NCBI RefSeq assembly: GCF_008693385.1
Contig: NZ_CP044067.1
Span: 2,027,501-2,091,500 of the forward strand
Direction of reading: 5' to 3'
DNA from: Cupriavidus pauculus
GTDB lineage: Bacteria > Pseudomonadota > Gammaproteobacteria > Burkholderiales > Burkholderiaceae
DNA: 64,000 nt
This document shows positions 1 through 9,569 of this stretch, piece by piece (position 1 is the first letter of the stretch; each line of letters opens with the position of its first letter). The notes beneath the pieces are model-generated. The model saw nothing but the letters and a program-made list of their open reading frames with translations, had not been told where the DNA came from and did no database searches. Position numbers and translations under genes: made by a program.

Positions 1-1592
<1,592 letters not shown>

Positions 1593-1715
1593 TATAACCA
1601 GTGTGTCTTGCCTGGTGATAGCGTTCCGCTAATGTGCCGGCCATATACGACACAACCCCCCTTTACTACACCCAGATTCGTCCCGCTGACCTCCGGTCAG
1701 CGTGACAACCCCTTA

Positions 1716-1832
1716 TGCCTGGTGACCATAGCGAGTTGGAACCACCCCTTCCCATCCCGAACAGGACCGTGAAACAACTCCGCGCCGATGATAGTGCGGA
1801 TTACCCGTGTGAAAGTAGGTCATCGCCAGGCT
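1716..1832 (+). rRNA. 5S ribosomal RNA
   Basis: The stretch starts with TGCCTGGTGACCATAGCG and ends with CATCGCCAGGCT, so the ends pair as the helix I of 5S rRNA. The length of about 117 nucleotides and the central CCCATCCCGAAC loop fit the family. It lies downstream of the 23S gene on the same strand and is followed at once by an intrinsic terminator, so it closes the rRNA operon. Confidence 0.96.
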
Positions 1833-1843
1833 CTTATGCTCAG

Positions 1844-1881
1844 AACCCCTCAGCGCACTCCGCTGAGGGGTTTTGTTTTTT
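1844..1881 (+). terminator. Intrinsic terminator of the rRNA operon
   Basis: A perfect 12-bp stem AACCCCTCAGCG / CGCTGAGGGGTT (1844-1855 and 1861-1872) with a 5-base loop is followed by a T-rich tract. It sits 12 bases after the 5S gene. Confidence 0.9.
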
Positions 1882-1903
1882 ACGCTTCTGATTCACGCAC
1901 CGC

Positions 1904-2191
1904 ATGACGACCGAAGACGACCCGTGCTGGTATCTGTACATGCTCGAATGCGAAGGCAATTCGATCTATACCGGTATTACGACGGACGTGAAACGGCGCT
2001 ATGCCGCGCATGTCGCGGGAATCGGCGCGAAATACACGCGTGCGCGCAAGCCCGTGCGATTGCTCGGGTGGATGCGGTTTGCCACGAAGTCGGAAGCGCT
2101 GCGCGCGGAGATCGCTACCAAGCGAATGACGGCCGCGCAAAAGCGCGCCTTCTGCGCGCAACTCGAACCGCCTGAACCCGAACAGACATAA
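1904..2191 (+). CDS. GIY-YIG domain protein (YhbQ/UPF0213 type)
   Basis: A 95-residue protein that is essentially one GIY-YIG nuclease module. The opening strand WYLYMLECEGNSIYTGIT (residues 9-26) holds the two tyrosine motifs, followed by the family's conserved arginine in DVKRRYAAH and by KYTRARKPV. Small stand-alone members of this family are common in proteobacteria; their natural substrate is poorly defined, with DNA processing the usual suggestion. The ATG at 1904 is chosen because the domain begins only a few residues later. It follows directly on the rRNA terminator and shares a bidirectional terminator with the convergent ohr gene. No frame damage is seen. Confidence 0.88.
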   Translation: MTTEDDPCWYLYMLECEGNSIYTGITTDVKRRYAAHVAGIGAKYTRARKPVRLLGWMRFATKSEALRAEIATKRMTAAQKRAFCAQLEPPEPEQT

Positions 2192-2219
2192 AAAAACGCC
2201 GGCTTGCGCCGGCGTTTTT
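2192..2219. terminator. Bidirectional terminator between GIY-YIG gene and ohr
   Basis: The hairpin AAAAACGCCGGC-TTGC-GCCGGCGTTTTT has A and T tracts on either side, so it can serve both the plus-strand gene that ends at 2191 and the minus-strand ohr gene that ends at 2240. Confidence 0.9.
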
Positions 2220-2239
2220 GCTTTCTGCTACTGCGTCGC

Positions 2240-2665
2240 TCAGACCAGGGTCAGCGTCACTTCGATATTGCCGCGCGTCGCGTTCGAGTACGGGCACACC
2301 TGGTGTGCGGCCTCGACCAGCTTCTGGGCCGCTTCGCGCTCGATGCCGGGCAGCGAGATCTTCAGTTCGGCCTGGATGCCGAAGCCGGCCGGGATCTGGC
2401 CGATACCGACCGAGCCGTCGATCTTGGCGTCGGCGGGAATCGCGATCTTCTGCTGGCCGGCCACGAAGCGGATCGCGCCCAGGAAGCAAGCGGAGTAGCC
2501 TGCGGCAAACAGCTGCTCGGGATTCAGGCCGTTGCCGGCACCGCCCATTTCCTTCGGTACGGCGAGCTTGACGTCGAGCTGACCGTCGGACGTGACGGCG
2601 CGGCCGTCGCGGCCACCGGTGGCAGATGCATGGGCGGTGTAAAGGACTTTGTCCAGCTTGGTCAT
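2240..2665 (-). CDS. ohr: Organic hydroperoxide reductase Ohr (OsmC family)
   Basis: A 141-residue Ohr protein, a cytoplasmic thiol peroxidase that reduces organic and fatty-acid hydroperoxides, recycled by lipoylated proteins in studied homologues. The two redox cysteines of the family are present: C60 in GYSACFLGA and C124 in QVCPYSNATRGN, and the motif NPEQLFAAGY precedes the first. Length is typical for Ohr rather than OsmC. The gene is read from the minus strand and lies 74 bases after ohrR, in the same direction, so the two may be co-transcribed or ohr may have its own promoter in that gap. Control by the neighbouring OhrR is expected from family knowledge. Confidence 0.95.
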   Translation of the reverse strand: MTKLDKVLYTAHASATGGRDGRAVTSDGQLDVKLAVPKEMGGAGNGLNPEQLFAAGYSACFLGAIRFVAGQQKIAIPADAKIDGSVGIGQIPAGFGIQAELKISLPGIEREAAQKLVEAAHQVCPYSNATRGNIEVTLTLV

Positions 2666-2739
2666 TTCTTGCTCCTGGTTCGTCGCCTAAAAAGGGCAGG
2701 TTGAAGTCAAAGATTTCATCGACGCCGCACATGCGGCGT

Positions 2740-3210
2740 TCATCCATCGGTCCGCGCGTTCTCCAGCGTAGACCGCAATGCCTGCAAACGCAGTGTCAGC
2801 GTCTGAATTTCTTCAATCGAGCACTGTGTTGCACATAACAACTTCTCCGGAATTCCCCGCGCACGCTGGCGAAGCTGCCAGCCTGCGCCGGTAAGGGTCA
2901 CGAGCACGCGGCGTTCGTCCGCGGGATCCCGCTCCCGGGTGACCAGCGACATCGACTCGAGCCGCTTGAGAAGCGGGGTCAGCGTGCCGGAGTCCAGCGA
3001 CAGGCGATGGCCCAGTTCCGATACGCTCAGCTTCTCGCGCTCCCACAACACCATCATGACCAGATACTGCGGGTAAGTAAGTCCAAGCTCACCGAGAATG
3101 GGCTTATATACCTTGGTCATGGCCAGCGAGCTCGAATACAGCGCGAAGCAGAGCTGCTGATCCAGCAGCAGCAGCGAATCGGGCTCGGAGGGGCGCGTGT
3201 CGATGTCCAT
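2740..3210 (-). CDS. ohrR: OhrR, MarR-family organic peroxide sensor
   Basis: A 156-residue winged-helix MarR-type repressor. The peroxide-sensing cysteine of OhrR is visible as C21 in LLLLDQQLCFALYSSS, and there are further cysteines at 126 and 130, so the protein looks like a two-cysteine OhrR of the Xanthomonas kind rather than the one-cysteine Bacillus kind. The recognition helix region LSLDSGTLTPLLKRLE and the wing with RDPADERRV are intact. It lies just upstream of ohr on the same strand. A palindrome directly before the start codon is a good operator candidate for autoregulation. Confidence 0.93.
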   Translation of the reverse strand: MDIDTRPSEPDSLLLLDQQLCFALYSSSLAMTKVYKPILGELGLTYPQYLVMMVLWEREKLSVSELGHRLSLDSGTLTPLLKRLESMSLVTRERDPADERRVLVTLTGAGWQLRQRARGIPEKLLCATQCSIEEIQTLTLRLQALRSTLENARTDG

Positions 3211-3219
3211 GTGAGATAT

Positions 3220-3241
3220 CTTATACGCAATTCAATTGTGT
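3220..3241 (-). promoter_or_regulatory. Candidate OhrR operator and -10 box
   Basis: The AT-rich palindrome CAATT-C-AATTG (3228-3238), extended imperfectly to 3225-3241, abuts a TATAAG -10-like box on the minus strand (3225-3220), only 10 bases from the ohrR start. OhrR proteins are known to bind AT-rich palindromes of this kind. The assignment to OhrR rests on position and is an inference. Confidence 0.65.
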
Positions 3242-3388
3242 GCAAGATAAATTTTGCGATGGCCGCATCGCGCGCAGGGTTGTTTGGGCCCGCATCCGTT
3301 CTTTAAGTGTGATTTAAGTCTGCGTCCCTAGGATGACACTGTCGCGCCGGAATCCCCCGCGCAAAGGACATCAGAAAGGAAGAAGACC

Positions 3389-4849
3389 ATGATCCGCCAG
3401 ACGCTTGCTCGCTCTGCCTTCGGTATCGCAGCACTCGCCGCCATTGCCGGGGGCTACACGTATCTGCAGAAGGAAGTCATCACGCCGGGATATGCCGCAC
3501 CGGCGCCCATCGTTGCGTCGTCGTCGCCCGTGGCCGTCGCGACGCCGACGGACTTTTCGTCGATCGTTGACCAGTACGGTCCCGCGGTCGTGAACATCAG
3601 CGTGACGGCGCGCGCCCAGCGCACCTCGGCACAGGGCGCGAACATCGACCCCGACGATCCGCTTGCCCAGTTCTTCAAGCGCTTCGGTCCGCAGTTCCAG
3701 GCACCGCAGCAACAGCAGCCGCAGCTCGTGCGCGGGCTGGGCTCGGGCTTTATCGTGAGCCCCGACGGCCTGATCCTGACGAATGCCCACGTGGTCGACA
3801 ACGCCACCGAGGTGACCGTGAAGCTGACCGATCGCCGCGAGTTCAAGGCGAAGGTACTGGGCTCCGACCCGCAGACCGATATTGCCGTGATCAGGATCGA
3901 CGCGAAGGATCTGCCGACCGTGCGTCTGGGCGATCCGTCGAAGGTGCGCGTCGGCGAGCCTGTGGTGGCGATCGGCTCGCCCTACGGTTTCGAGAACACG
4001 GTGACGGCCGGCATCGTCAGCGCGAAATCGCGCTCGCTGCCCGACGACACCTATGTGCCGTTTATCCAGACCGACGTGGCCGTGAACCCCGGTAACTCGG
4101 GCGGTCCGCTGTTCAACCAGCGCGGCGAGGTGATCGGCATCAACTCGCAGATCTATAGCCAGACCGGCGGCTACCAGGGCCTGTCGTTCGCGATTCCGAT
4201 CAACGTCGCGACGAAGGTCGAGGAACAGCTGGTGGCGCATGGCAAGGTCACGCGCGGTCGTCTCGGCATCTCGGTGCAGGAAGTCAACCAGGCGCTGGCG
4301 CAGTCGTTCAACCTGCCGAAGCCCGCGGGCGCGCTCGTCAATTCGGTGGAGCCGGACAGCCCCGCGGCGAAGGCTGGCCTCAAGCCGGGCGACGTGATCG
4401 TGCAGCTCGGCAACGACGTGATCGACCATTCCGGCGATCTGCCCGAGCATGTGGCCGATATCAAGCCCGGTACCGAGACGCAGCTCAAGGTCATCCGCAA
4501 GGGCGAGCCGATGACGCTGTCGGTAAAGGTGGGCACGGCCAAGGACTCCGCGGTCGCGCAGAAGTCGAACCAGAACGACGCCGGTGGCAAGCTGGGCCTG
4601 GCCGTCCGTCCGCTGACGCCGAACGAGAAGCGTGACAGCGGCATCGATGGCGGGCTCGTCGTCGAGGACGTGGCGGGCCCCGCGGCGCGGGTCGGCATTC
4701 AGCCGGGCGACGTCATCCTGTCGCTGAACGGCACGCCGATCAACTCGGCGGATCAGCTGAAGTCGCTCGTGTCGAAGGCGGGCAAGCAGGTGGCGCTGCT
4801 GGTCCAGCGCGACGATGCGCGCATCTTCATCCCGCTCGATCTCGGCTGA
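3389..4849 (+). CDS. Periplasmic Do-family serine protease (DegP/DegQ/MucD type)
   Basis: A 486-residue HtrA protease for misfolded envelope proteins. After an N-terminal hydrophobic segment (about residues 8-26, signal peptide or anchor) comes the trypsin-like domain with the full triad: H134 in TNAHVVD, D164 in TDIAVIRI and S237 in NPGNSGGPLF. A glutamine-rich stretch (about 103-113) corresponds to the LA-loop linker. Two PDZ domains follow (about 290-375 and 400-485). The ATG at 3389 follows a good ribosome site (GAAAGGAAGAAG). No two-component or rseA/mucA genes are adjacent, so it is named only to family. It stands alone between ohrR, which it diverges from, and a palindrome-rich spacer. 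Confidence 0.93.
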   Translation: MIRQTLARSAFGIAALAAIAGGYTYLQKEVITPGYAAPAPIVASSSPVAVATPTDFSSIVDQYGPAVVNISVTARAQRTSAQGANIDPDDPLAQFFKRFGPQFQAPQQQQPQLVRGLGSGFIVSPDGLILTNAHVVDNATEVTVKLTDRREFKAKVLGSDPQTDIAVIRIDAKDLPTVRLGDPSKVRVGEPVVAIGSPYGFENTVTAGIVSAKSRSLPDDTYVPFIQTDVAVNPGNSGGPLFNQRGEVIGINSQIYSQTGGYQGLSFAIPINVATKVEEQLVAHGKVTRGRLGISVQEVNQALAQSFNLPKPAGALVNSVEPDSPAAKAGLKPGDVIVQLGNDVIDHSGDLPEHVADIKPGTETQLKVIRKGEPMTLSVKVGTAKDSAVAQKSNQNDAGGKLGLAVRPLTPNEKRDSGIDGGLVVEDVAGPAARVGIQPGDVILSLNGTPINSADQLKSLVSKAGKQVALLVQRDDARIFIPLDLG

Positions 4850-4856
4850 TCGACAC

Positions 4857-4891
4857 GCCTCGGGTGACGCGGTTTACGCTGCACCCGAGGC
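4857..4891. repeat. Inverted repeat after the Do protease gene
   Basis: A perfect 10-bp inverted repeat GCCTCGGGTG / CACCCGAGGC (4857-4866 and 4882-4891) with a 15-base loop starts 8 bases after the protease stop codon. There is no T tract, so it is not a standard intrinsic terminator. Confidence 0.7.
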
Positions 4892-4893
4892 AG

Positions 4894-4933
4894 GTATACG
4901 TCCCGTATACGCTGACGTATACGGGACGTATAC
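4894..4933. repeat. Perfect 18-bp inverted repeat built from four GTATAC palindromes
   Basis: The arms GTATACGTCCCGTATACG (4894-4911) and its exact reverse complement (4916-4933) surround a 4-base CTGA loop. Each arm itself contains two GTATAC palindromes, so six-base palindromes occur four times in 40 bases. It lies directly after another inverted repeat and upstream of the small gene at 5089. It could be a strong hairpin or a clustered protein-binding site; no T tract follows. Confidence 0.85.
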
Positions 4934-5031
4934 ATACCCGCAAAGCCTTGCCAGAGGCCGATTCCAAGGCAACAAAACACACCCGAAGCGCGCGCGAACA
5001 GGTATGATCTCGACTGCGATGCATGAAGCGT

Positions 5032-5051
5032 GTGGTGATTTCGGTCACCAC
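5032..5051. promoter_or_regulatory. Palindrome upstream of the small gene at 5089
   Basis: GTGGTGA and TCACCAC flank six bases, 38 bases before the start codon at 5089. The placement fits a repressor site or a leader hairpin; nothing in the sequence identifies the binding factor. Confidence 0.5.
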
Positions 5052-5088
5052 GTCTGGTTCCTGCTGAATCGACAGAAGAAGGAAGTCT

Positions 5089-5430
5089 ATGCAGTTGGAT
5101 TTCAACCGCGCCCCCCTGACGTCCGGAACCACTCCAGGTACCGAGCGTGCCCGGCAGTCGTCGGGCAAGTCAGCGGGCAGCGCAGCGTCTCCGCGCAGAC
5201 GCAGGAAGGTCGAGCCGCCTCATTGGGAGCGCGGCTATCGTTCCCACTACTACCGTAACGATCGTGGCGAGAAGCTCGGCGAGGTCCGGCTGTCCGATCG
5301 CGGTGAATTGCCTGTTGTCTATCGATGGGCCGCCGGCAACTACTCGGGTGCCGAGGGTTCGCTCGTCCATGCGCGTGCGCGCGTCGAGGAAACCGTTGGC
5401 TTCGGCATGCGGCAACTGTCGCTTTTCTGA
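5089..5430 (+). CDS. Small basic protein of unknown function
   Basis: A 113-residue protein that I do not recognise. It starts with ATG after a strong ribosome site (AAGAAGGAAG). The first 40 residues are rich in S, G, R and K with an RRRRK patch, probably disordered. The rest is a compact segment with HWERGYRSHYYR, RGEKLGEVRLSDRGELP and a hydrophobic C-terminal SLF. There is no signal peptide or membrane segment. The good ribosome site, plain start and stop, and codon use like its neighbours support a real gene. It is alone in orientation between the protease and the convergent MFS gene; its leader holds several palindromes. Confidence 0.7.
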   Translation: MQLDFNRAPLTSGTTPGTERARQSSGKSAGSAASPRRRRKVEPPHWERGYRSHYYRNDRGEKLGEVRLSDRGELPVVYRWAAGNYSGAEGSLVHARARVEETVGFGMRQLSLF

Positions 5431-5458
5431 TCCACCCCGCAGGCCCAAGCGGACTCGC

Positions 5459-6985
5459 CTAGTCGAGCCGCCGTTGTAAGAGCATGAACACTGCCGCGAC
5501 CAGCGACAGTGCGGCAATCAGCCGGTAGAGATCTCCGCAGGCCACCAGACGCGCCTGTTGTTCCACGATCATGCCGAGCTCCGCCAGCGCGCCCGCATGC
5601 GCCTGACCCGTACCGAGGCCGCGCGCCATCAGCGCGGACTGCGCCGACTGTACCCATTGCGCGGTTTCCGCCGGTCTCTGTCCCAATGCATGCATCAGTT
5701 GGTCACTGACCGCGAACTGCCGGTTCTGCAGCAGTACCGCTCCCAGCGCCGACGCAAATGAACTTGCCACCTGCCGCAACAGGTTCTTGCTGCGATAGCC
5801 ATGGCCGAAGTCGTCCGCGCTCAGTGAACGGAACGTCAGGCCCGCGATCGGGATGATGACCATCACGCCGAACAGGCCCTTGCCCAGCAGCCCCCACAGG
5901 ATGGCCGACGGGCCGACCTCTGGCGACAGGCGCGAGAAATACCAGGCCGAGGCGGCCATCACGATCAGGCCCGCGACCATCACGGGCTTTTTGCGCGGCA
6001 GCCGTCGCGAGACCCGCAGGTAGATCAGGATTCCCATGAGGCTGATGCCGGCCGAGAACGTGTTGAGCCATCCCGTGGTCGCCAGCGGGATGCGCAACGC
6101 CTGCTCGGCCAGGACCGGGAACACGTAGCTGCTGAGATTGCTGATCAGGTAATAGACGAAATACATGGCGAGCCCGGTCAGGTAGACCGGGTCGCGCAGG
6201 CCACGCAGGCGTAACAGGGGTGCGGCGTGGTGCCATTGCCGCCAGAGGAACGTCCCGAGCAGCAGAAGGGCGAGGCTGGCCACGGCGGCGAGCCGCAGCG
6301 GATGCGAGAACAGATCGAACCGGGCGACCGCCAGTGCGGACTGCAGTGTCACGATGGCGGCACCGAACAGCAGCAGCGGACCCAGCGCGAGGCCCTCGTT
6401 GTCGCTTTTGGTCTCCGCATCGGGGAGCAACCGCCACGCACCGATCGCGGCGACGATGGCAAACGGCAGCACGCCGAAGAACACGTCCTGCCAGACGCCG
6501 CGCTCGATGAGCTCGGCCGCGAACGCCGGCGCAAGCGCCGATGCGGTAAAGATTCCGAGCATGAAGATCTTCAGCGCGCGCGGTCGGTCCGCGGCGCCGA
6601 ACAGCACGTTCACGAGAATGCGGCAGCTGGTGAACAGCGCGCCGCCACCGAAGCCCTGGACGAAGCGTGCCATGACCATTTGCGGCAGCGACACGCTGGT
6701 GCCGGCCCCGATCGTGCCCGCGATAAACACGAGCAGCGCGCCGGTCAGGTAGCGGCGATAGCCGAAGCGCCGCGCGAACCAGTTCTGCTTGAGGATCATC
6801 AGCATGCTGCCGATGGCGTACGCGGCCTGCACGAGCGCGAAGCTGCGCGGGTCCGCGTTGATCCCGCCGACGATATGCGTCGACGCGAAGACGAACATGA
6901 TGTTCTCGAGGAACTCGACGCCCGTGGCAAGCCCGAGCAGGATCATCAGCAGCGTCTGCCGCCGACGGTGGGTCAGCCGCGGCAT
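5459..6985 (-). CDS. MFS drug efflux transporter (EmrB/QacA-like DHA2 type)
   Basis: A 508-residue inner-membrane transporter with many hydrophobic helices, in number and length fitting the 14-helix DHA2 group that exports drugs by proton antiport. The loop motif between helices 2 and 3 (NWFARRFGYRRYL) and RFVQGFGGGALFTSCR in helix 4 fit the family. The ATG at 6985 is preferred to the GTG at 6988 since it gives a TGATG stop-start overlap with the upstream marR gene, implying translational coupling. No membrane-fusion partner (EmrA) or outer-membrane factor is adjacent. Regulation by the MarR protein through the operator at 7495-7523 is likely. The substrate cannot be inferred. Confidence 0.9.
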   Translation of the reverse strand: MPRLTHRRRQTLLMILLGLATGVEFLENIMFVFASTHIVGGINADPRSFALVQAAYAIGSMLMILKQNWFARRFGYRRYLTGALLVFIAGTIGAGTSVSLPQMVMARFVQGFGGGALFTSCRILVNVLFGAADRPRALKIFMLGIFTASALAPAFAAELIERGVWQDVFFGVLPFAIVAAIGAWRLLPDAETKSDNEGLALGPLLLFGAAIVTLQSALAVARFDLFSHPLRLAAVASLALLLLGTFLWRQWHHAAPLLRLRGLRDPVYLTGLAMYFVYYLISNLSSYVFPVLAEQALRIPLATTGWLNTFSAGISLMGILIYLRVSRRLPRKKPVMVAGLIVMAASAWYFSRLSPEVGPSAILWGLLGKGLFGVMVIIPIAGLTFRSLSADDFGHGYRSKNLLRQVASSFASALGAVLLQNRQFAVSDQLMHALGQRPAETAQWVQSAQSALMARGLGTGQAHAGALAELGMIVEQQARLVACGDLYRLIAALSLVAAVFMLLQRRLD

Positions 6986-7488
6986 CACGACTGCCCGGCG
7001 TCGGCTTCCAGCGCGGCGAGGGTCTGGTGGAGCTTGTTGAGCGAGCGCGTGGCGGCGGCCAGTCCGCTATCGCCGAACGGCGCCCAGGCCTGGCCATAGG
7101 CCGCATGCACGGCGGGAATCGCGCGATCGAGCAGGCGCTGCCCCGCTGCCGTGAGGCTGAGTTCGAGGCTGCGCCGGTCCTGCGTGGAGGCCGTGCGGCG
7201 TACCAGCCCGCGTGCCTCGAGGCGGTCCACGAGGCGGGTCATCTGGGTGCGTGTGGCATCGATCGCGACGCCGAGTTCGGACGGAATGGTCGGCTCGCCG
7301 GCATCGATGGCAAGCATGCTGAGCACCAGATACTGGCCGAGGTCGAGATCGAACTGCGCCAGTGCGCGCTCGATGTGGTTGCGCAACAGCCGGGCGGACC
7401 GGAGCAGCAGACGAGAAGCGAGGATAAGGTCGCGTGGCGCCTCCGGGTGCTGCTCGCAGAAGCGGTCGATGCGGCGTTCGAACGACAT
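6985..7488 (-). CDS. MarR-family regulator of the adjacent MFS pump
   Basis: A 167-residue MarR-type repressor. The winged helix runs from about residue 50 to 120 with the recognition helix around IDATRTQMTRLVDRLEARG and the wing TASTQDRRSLELSLT, both typical. It is the first gene of a two-gene minus-strand unit with the MFS transporter, overlapping it by one base. A perfect 10-bp inverted repeat lies directly before its start codon, which suggests that it represses its own operon and is released by a pump substrate, as in EmrR-type systems. That ligand is unknown. Confidence 0.92.
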   Translation of the reverse strand: MSFERRIDRFCEQHPEAPRDLILASRLLLRSARLLRNHIERALAQFDLDLGQYLVLSMLAIDAGEPTIPSELGVAIDATRTQMTRLVDRLEARGLVRRTASTQDRRSLELSLTAAGQRLLDRAIPAVHAAYGQAWAPFGDSGLAAATRSLNKLHQTLAALEADAGQS

Positions 7489-7494
7489 GGTTTT

Positions 7495-7523
7495 ATTTCA
7501 TCCGATATAATTACGGATGAAAT
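7495..7523. promoter_or_regulatory. Operator candidate of the marR-MFS operon
   Basis: A perfect inverted repeat ATTTCATCCG (7495-7504) and CGGATGAAAT (7514-7523) with 9 AT-rich bases between, only 7 bases upstream of the marR ATG. Size, symmetry and position fit a MarR-dimer site. Confidence 0.75.
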
Positions 7524-7562
7524 TATATGCATCCCCCCGCGGCATTGCAATCCGCGATGGCG

Positions 7563-9569
7563 TCAGCGTTGCCGGAGGGAACGGATGACATCGCGCAACG
7601 CACGATGGAGCGCGGCCAGACTCCCTCGCCCCACCGCGGGCGGCGCGCCGTAGCGCAATCGCACGTACTCGGCCGTGAACGCATGGAGCGCGGGCGCGGC
7701 CTGCGGCATGGCCGCGGCGGCACGCCGAGCATAGTCCTGGGGGCCTTCCGCCGCGCCACGCTCGTAGCCACGTTTCGCGAGTTCGCGGCAGAAGCGTGCG
7801 TAGAGGGCCTGGAGCGGGTCCAGGCGCTGGCGGCGCAGCCACAGCGGGATCAGCCCGAGCAACGTGAGCGCGGCCAGCCCGACCATCAGGATCTGCGGCA
7901 GGCGGTCGTCCATGCCGAACTGCCGCAGCAGCGACATCTGGCGCGCGCGGTCGTAGTCGAGGATCCAGCGCTGCCATGTGTACATCAGTCCATCGAGACC
8001 CCAGCGCAGGTCGCGCAGCCAGCCCGGCGCGCGCAGCGAACGGACCGCGTCCGCTTCATCGCCGGCCAGTGCCGCATCCACGCCCTGTTCCACGCGGCTT
8101 GGCGCCACCGCGCTGGTGGGGTCCACGCGCACCCAGCCGCGGCCATCGATCCAGACTTCGGCCCACGCATGGGCATCCGACTGCCGCACGATGTAATGCC
8201 GCCCGATCGTGTTGTACTCGCCGCCCTGGTAGCCCGTGACCACGCGCGCGGGGACGCCGGCCGCGCGCATCAGGAACACGAAGCTGCTGGAATAGTGTTC
8301 GCAGAATCCGCGATGGGTATCGAACACGAACGAATCGACCTGCTGGCTGCCGAGCGGCGGCGGGGACAGCGTGTAGTAGAACGCCTCGCCCGCGAAGACG
8401 CGCAGCGCGGCCTGCACGCGTTGCCACGGGTCGGGAAACTGCTCGGCCCATCGTGCGGCGAGCGCGCGGCTGCGCGGGTTGCCGTCGGGCAGTTCCAGGG
8501 CCAGGGCGCGGATGCGCGGGGGCAGTGTCGCGGGCGGCTCGGTGCCACGGTCGAACGCCGAGCGCGCACGGTAGCGGACGGGGCGGTCGATGGGTACGCG
8601 CGCGAAGAACTCGCCGTCGTAGGAGATCCGCGCCTCGGGCATGCCCGATAGCGCGACGCCACGGTCGAGGAGATAGAGCCACGATTGCTGGCTTGCCTCG
8701 AGCGTCACCGAGTAGTCGCGCATGCCCGGCGGCGCGGCCGCATCGAGGGCATCGTCGCGCAGCGCGGGCGCGGCGCGCATCAACCGCTGCTGCTCCAGCG
8801 TCCGCCATTGCTGGCCATCGTAGCGCCACAGCACGAGGGCGCGCCAGTACAGCGCGCTTGGCGGCAGCGGGTCGCCGGCCATGTCCGCGCGAAACGCGAT
8901 CTCGGTGGAGCGGATCAGCTCGCCGATACTGCCGGGGCGCATCGTATCCGTAATGCCGGTCTTCCCCGTCGACTCCGATTGCGGCAGGCGCCAGAGCGGA
9001 TGATCGAGGCGCGGGAACAGTACGAACAGGAAGAGCGCCCACGGCAGGCCGATCAGCGCCATGCGCCCGAGCAGCGGCCAGATCGCGAGCCGGCCGCGTG
9101 CCTCGGGATGGTGAAGCAGGAGCCAGTTGCGCAGGACCCATGCGCCGATGGCCATGCTGTACAGCGCGAGCCAGAACGGCTGGTCCGATAGATAGAGCGT
9201 CAGCAGCAGATAGAACGAGAGCTGCGTGACCATCGTGGCATCGGATAGCGCCCGGCATTCGAGCAGCTTGAGGATGACGAACGCGCCGAGCAGCGCGACG
9301 CAGAGATCGCGCCCGAGGCTCCCGCCTGCCTGCCAGACCAGCGCGGCGGCGGTGGCGAGCACGAGCATGGCGATGACCGCGAGCATCGTGCGCGACGGCA
9401 ATGGCGCGCGCTGGCGCCACAGCAGCCAGCGCCAGGCCATGAGCACGACCAGAAGCAGGCTGACCGAGACCGGCAGCGTACGCGCCTGCGGCGCAAGCAC
9501 CAGCGCGAGCTGCCCCATCAGCATGCCGTGTTCCTGATGCGCGAGCGGCCGAAGGCGGGCAGTGGTCAT
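7563..9569 (-). CDS. TgpA-type membrane transglutaminase-like protein
   Basis: A 668-residue protein in the order DUF3488 / transglutaminase-like / DUF4129. The N-terminal third has several membrane helices. The periplasmic core shows the cysteine-protease-fold triad: C423 in GFCEHYSSSFV, H467 in DAHAWAEVW and D483 in RVDPTS. A further membrane helix (LPQILMVGLAALTLLGLIPLW) precedes the cytoplasmic tail. The ATG at 9569 overlaps the DUF58 stop (ATGA); longer upstream frames only run through DUF58 in another frame. The TgpA homologue of Pseudomonas aeruginosa is reported as essential, but its substrate is not settled. Third gene of a moxR-DUF58-tgpA operon. Confidence 0.9.
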   Translation of the reverse strand: MTTARLRPLAHQEHGMLMGQLALVLAPQARTLPVSVSLLLVVLMAWRWLLWRQRAPLPSRTMLAVIAMLVLATAAALVWQAGGSLGRDLCVALLGAFVILKLLECRALSDATMVTQLSFYLLLTLYLSDQPFWLALYSMAIGAWVLRNWLLLHHPEARGRLAIWPLLGRMALIGLPWALFLFVLFPRLDHPLWRLPQSESTGKTGITDTMRPGSIGELIRSTEIAFRADMAGDPLPPSALYWRALVLWRYDGQQWRTLEQQRLMRAAPALRDDALDAAAPPGMRDYSVTLEASQQSWLYLLDRGVALSGMPEARISYDGEFFARVPIDRPVRYRARSAFDRGTEPPATLPPRIRALALELPDGNPRSRALAARWAEQFPDPWQRVQAALRVFAGEAFYYTLSPPPLGSQQVDSFVFDTHRGFCEHYSSSFVFLMRAAGVPARVVTGYQGGEYNTIGRHYIVRQSDAHAWAEVWIDGRGWVRVDPTSAVAPSRVEQGVDAALAGDEADAVRSLRAPGWLRDLRWGLDGLMYTWQRWILDYDRARQMSLLRQFGMDDRLPQILMVGLAALTLLGLIPLWLRRQRLDPLQALYARFCRELAKRGYERGAAEGPQDYARRAAAAMPQAAPALHAFTAEYVRLRYGAPPAVGRGSLAALHRALRDVIRSLRQR

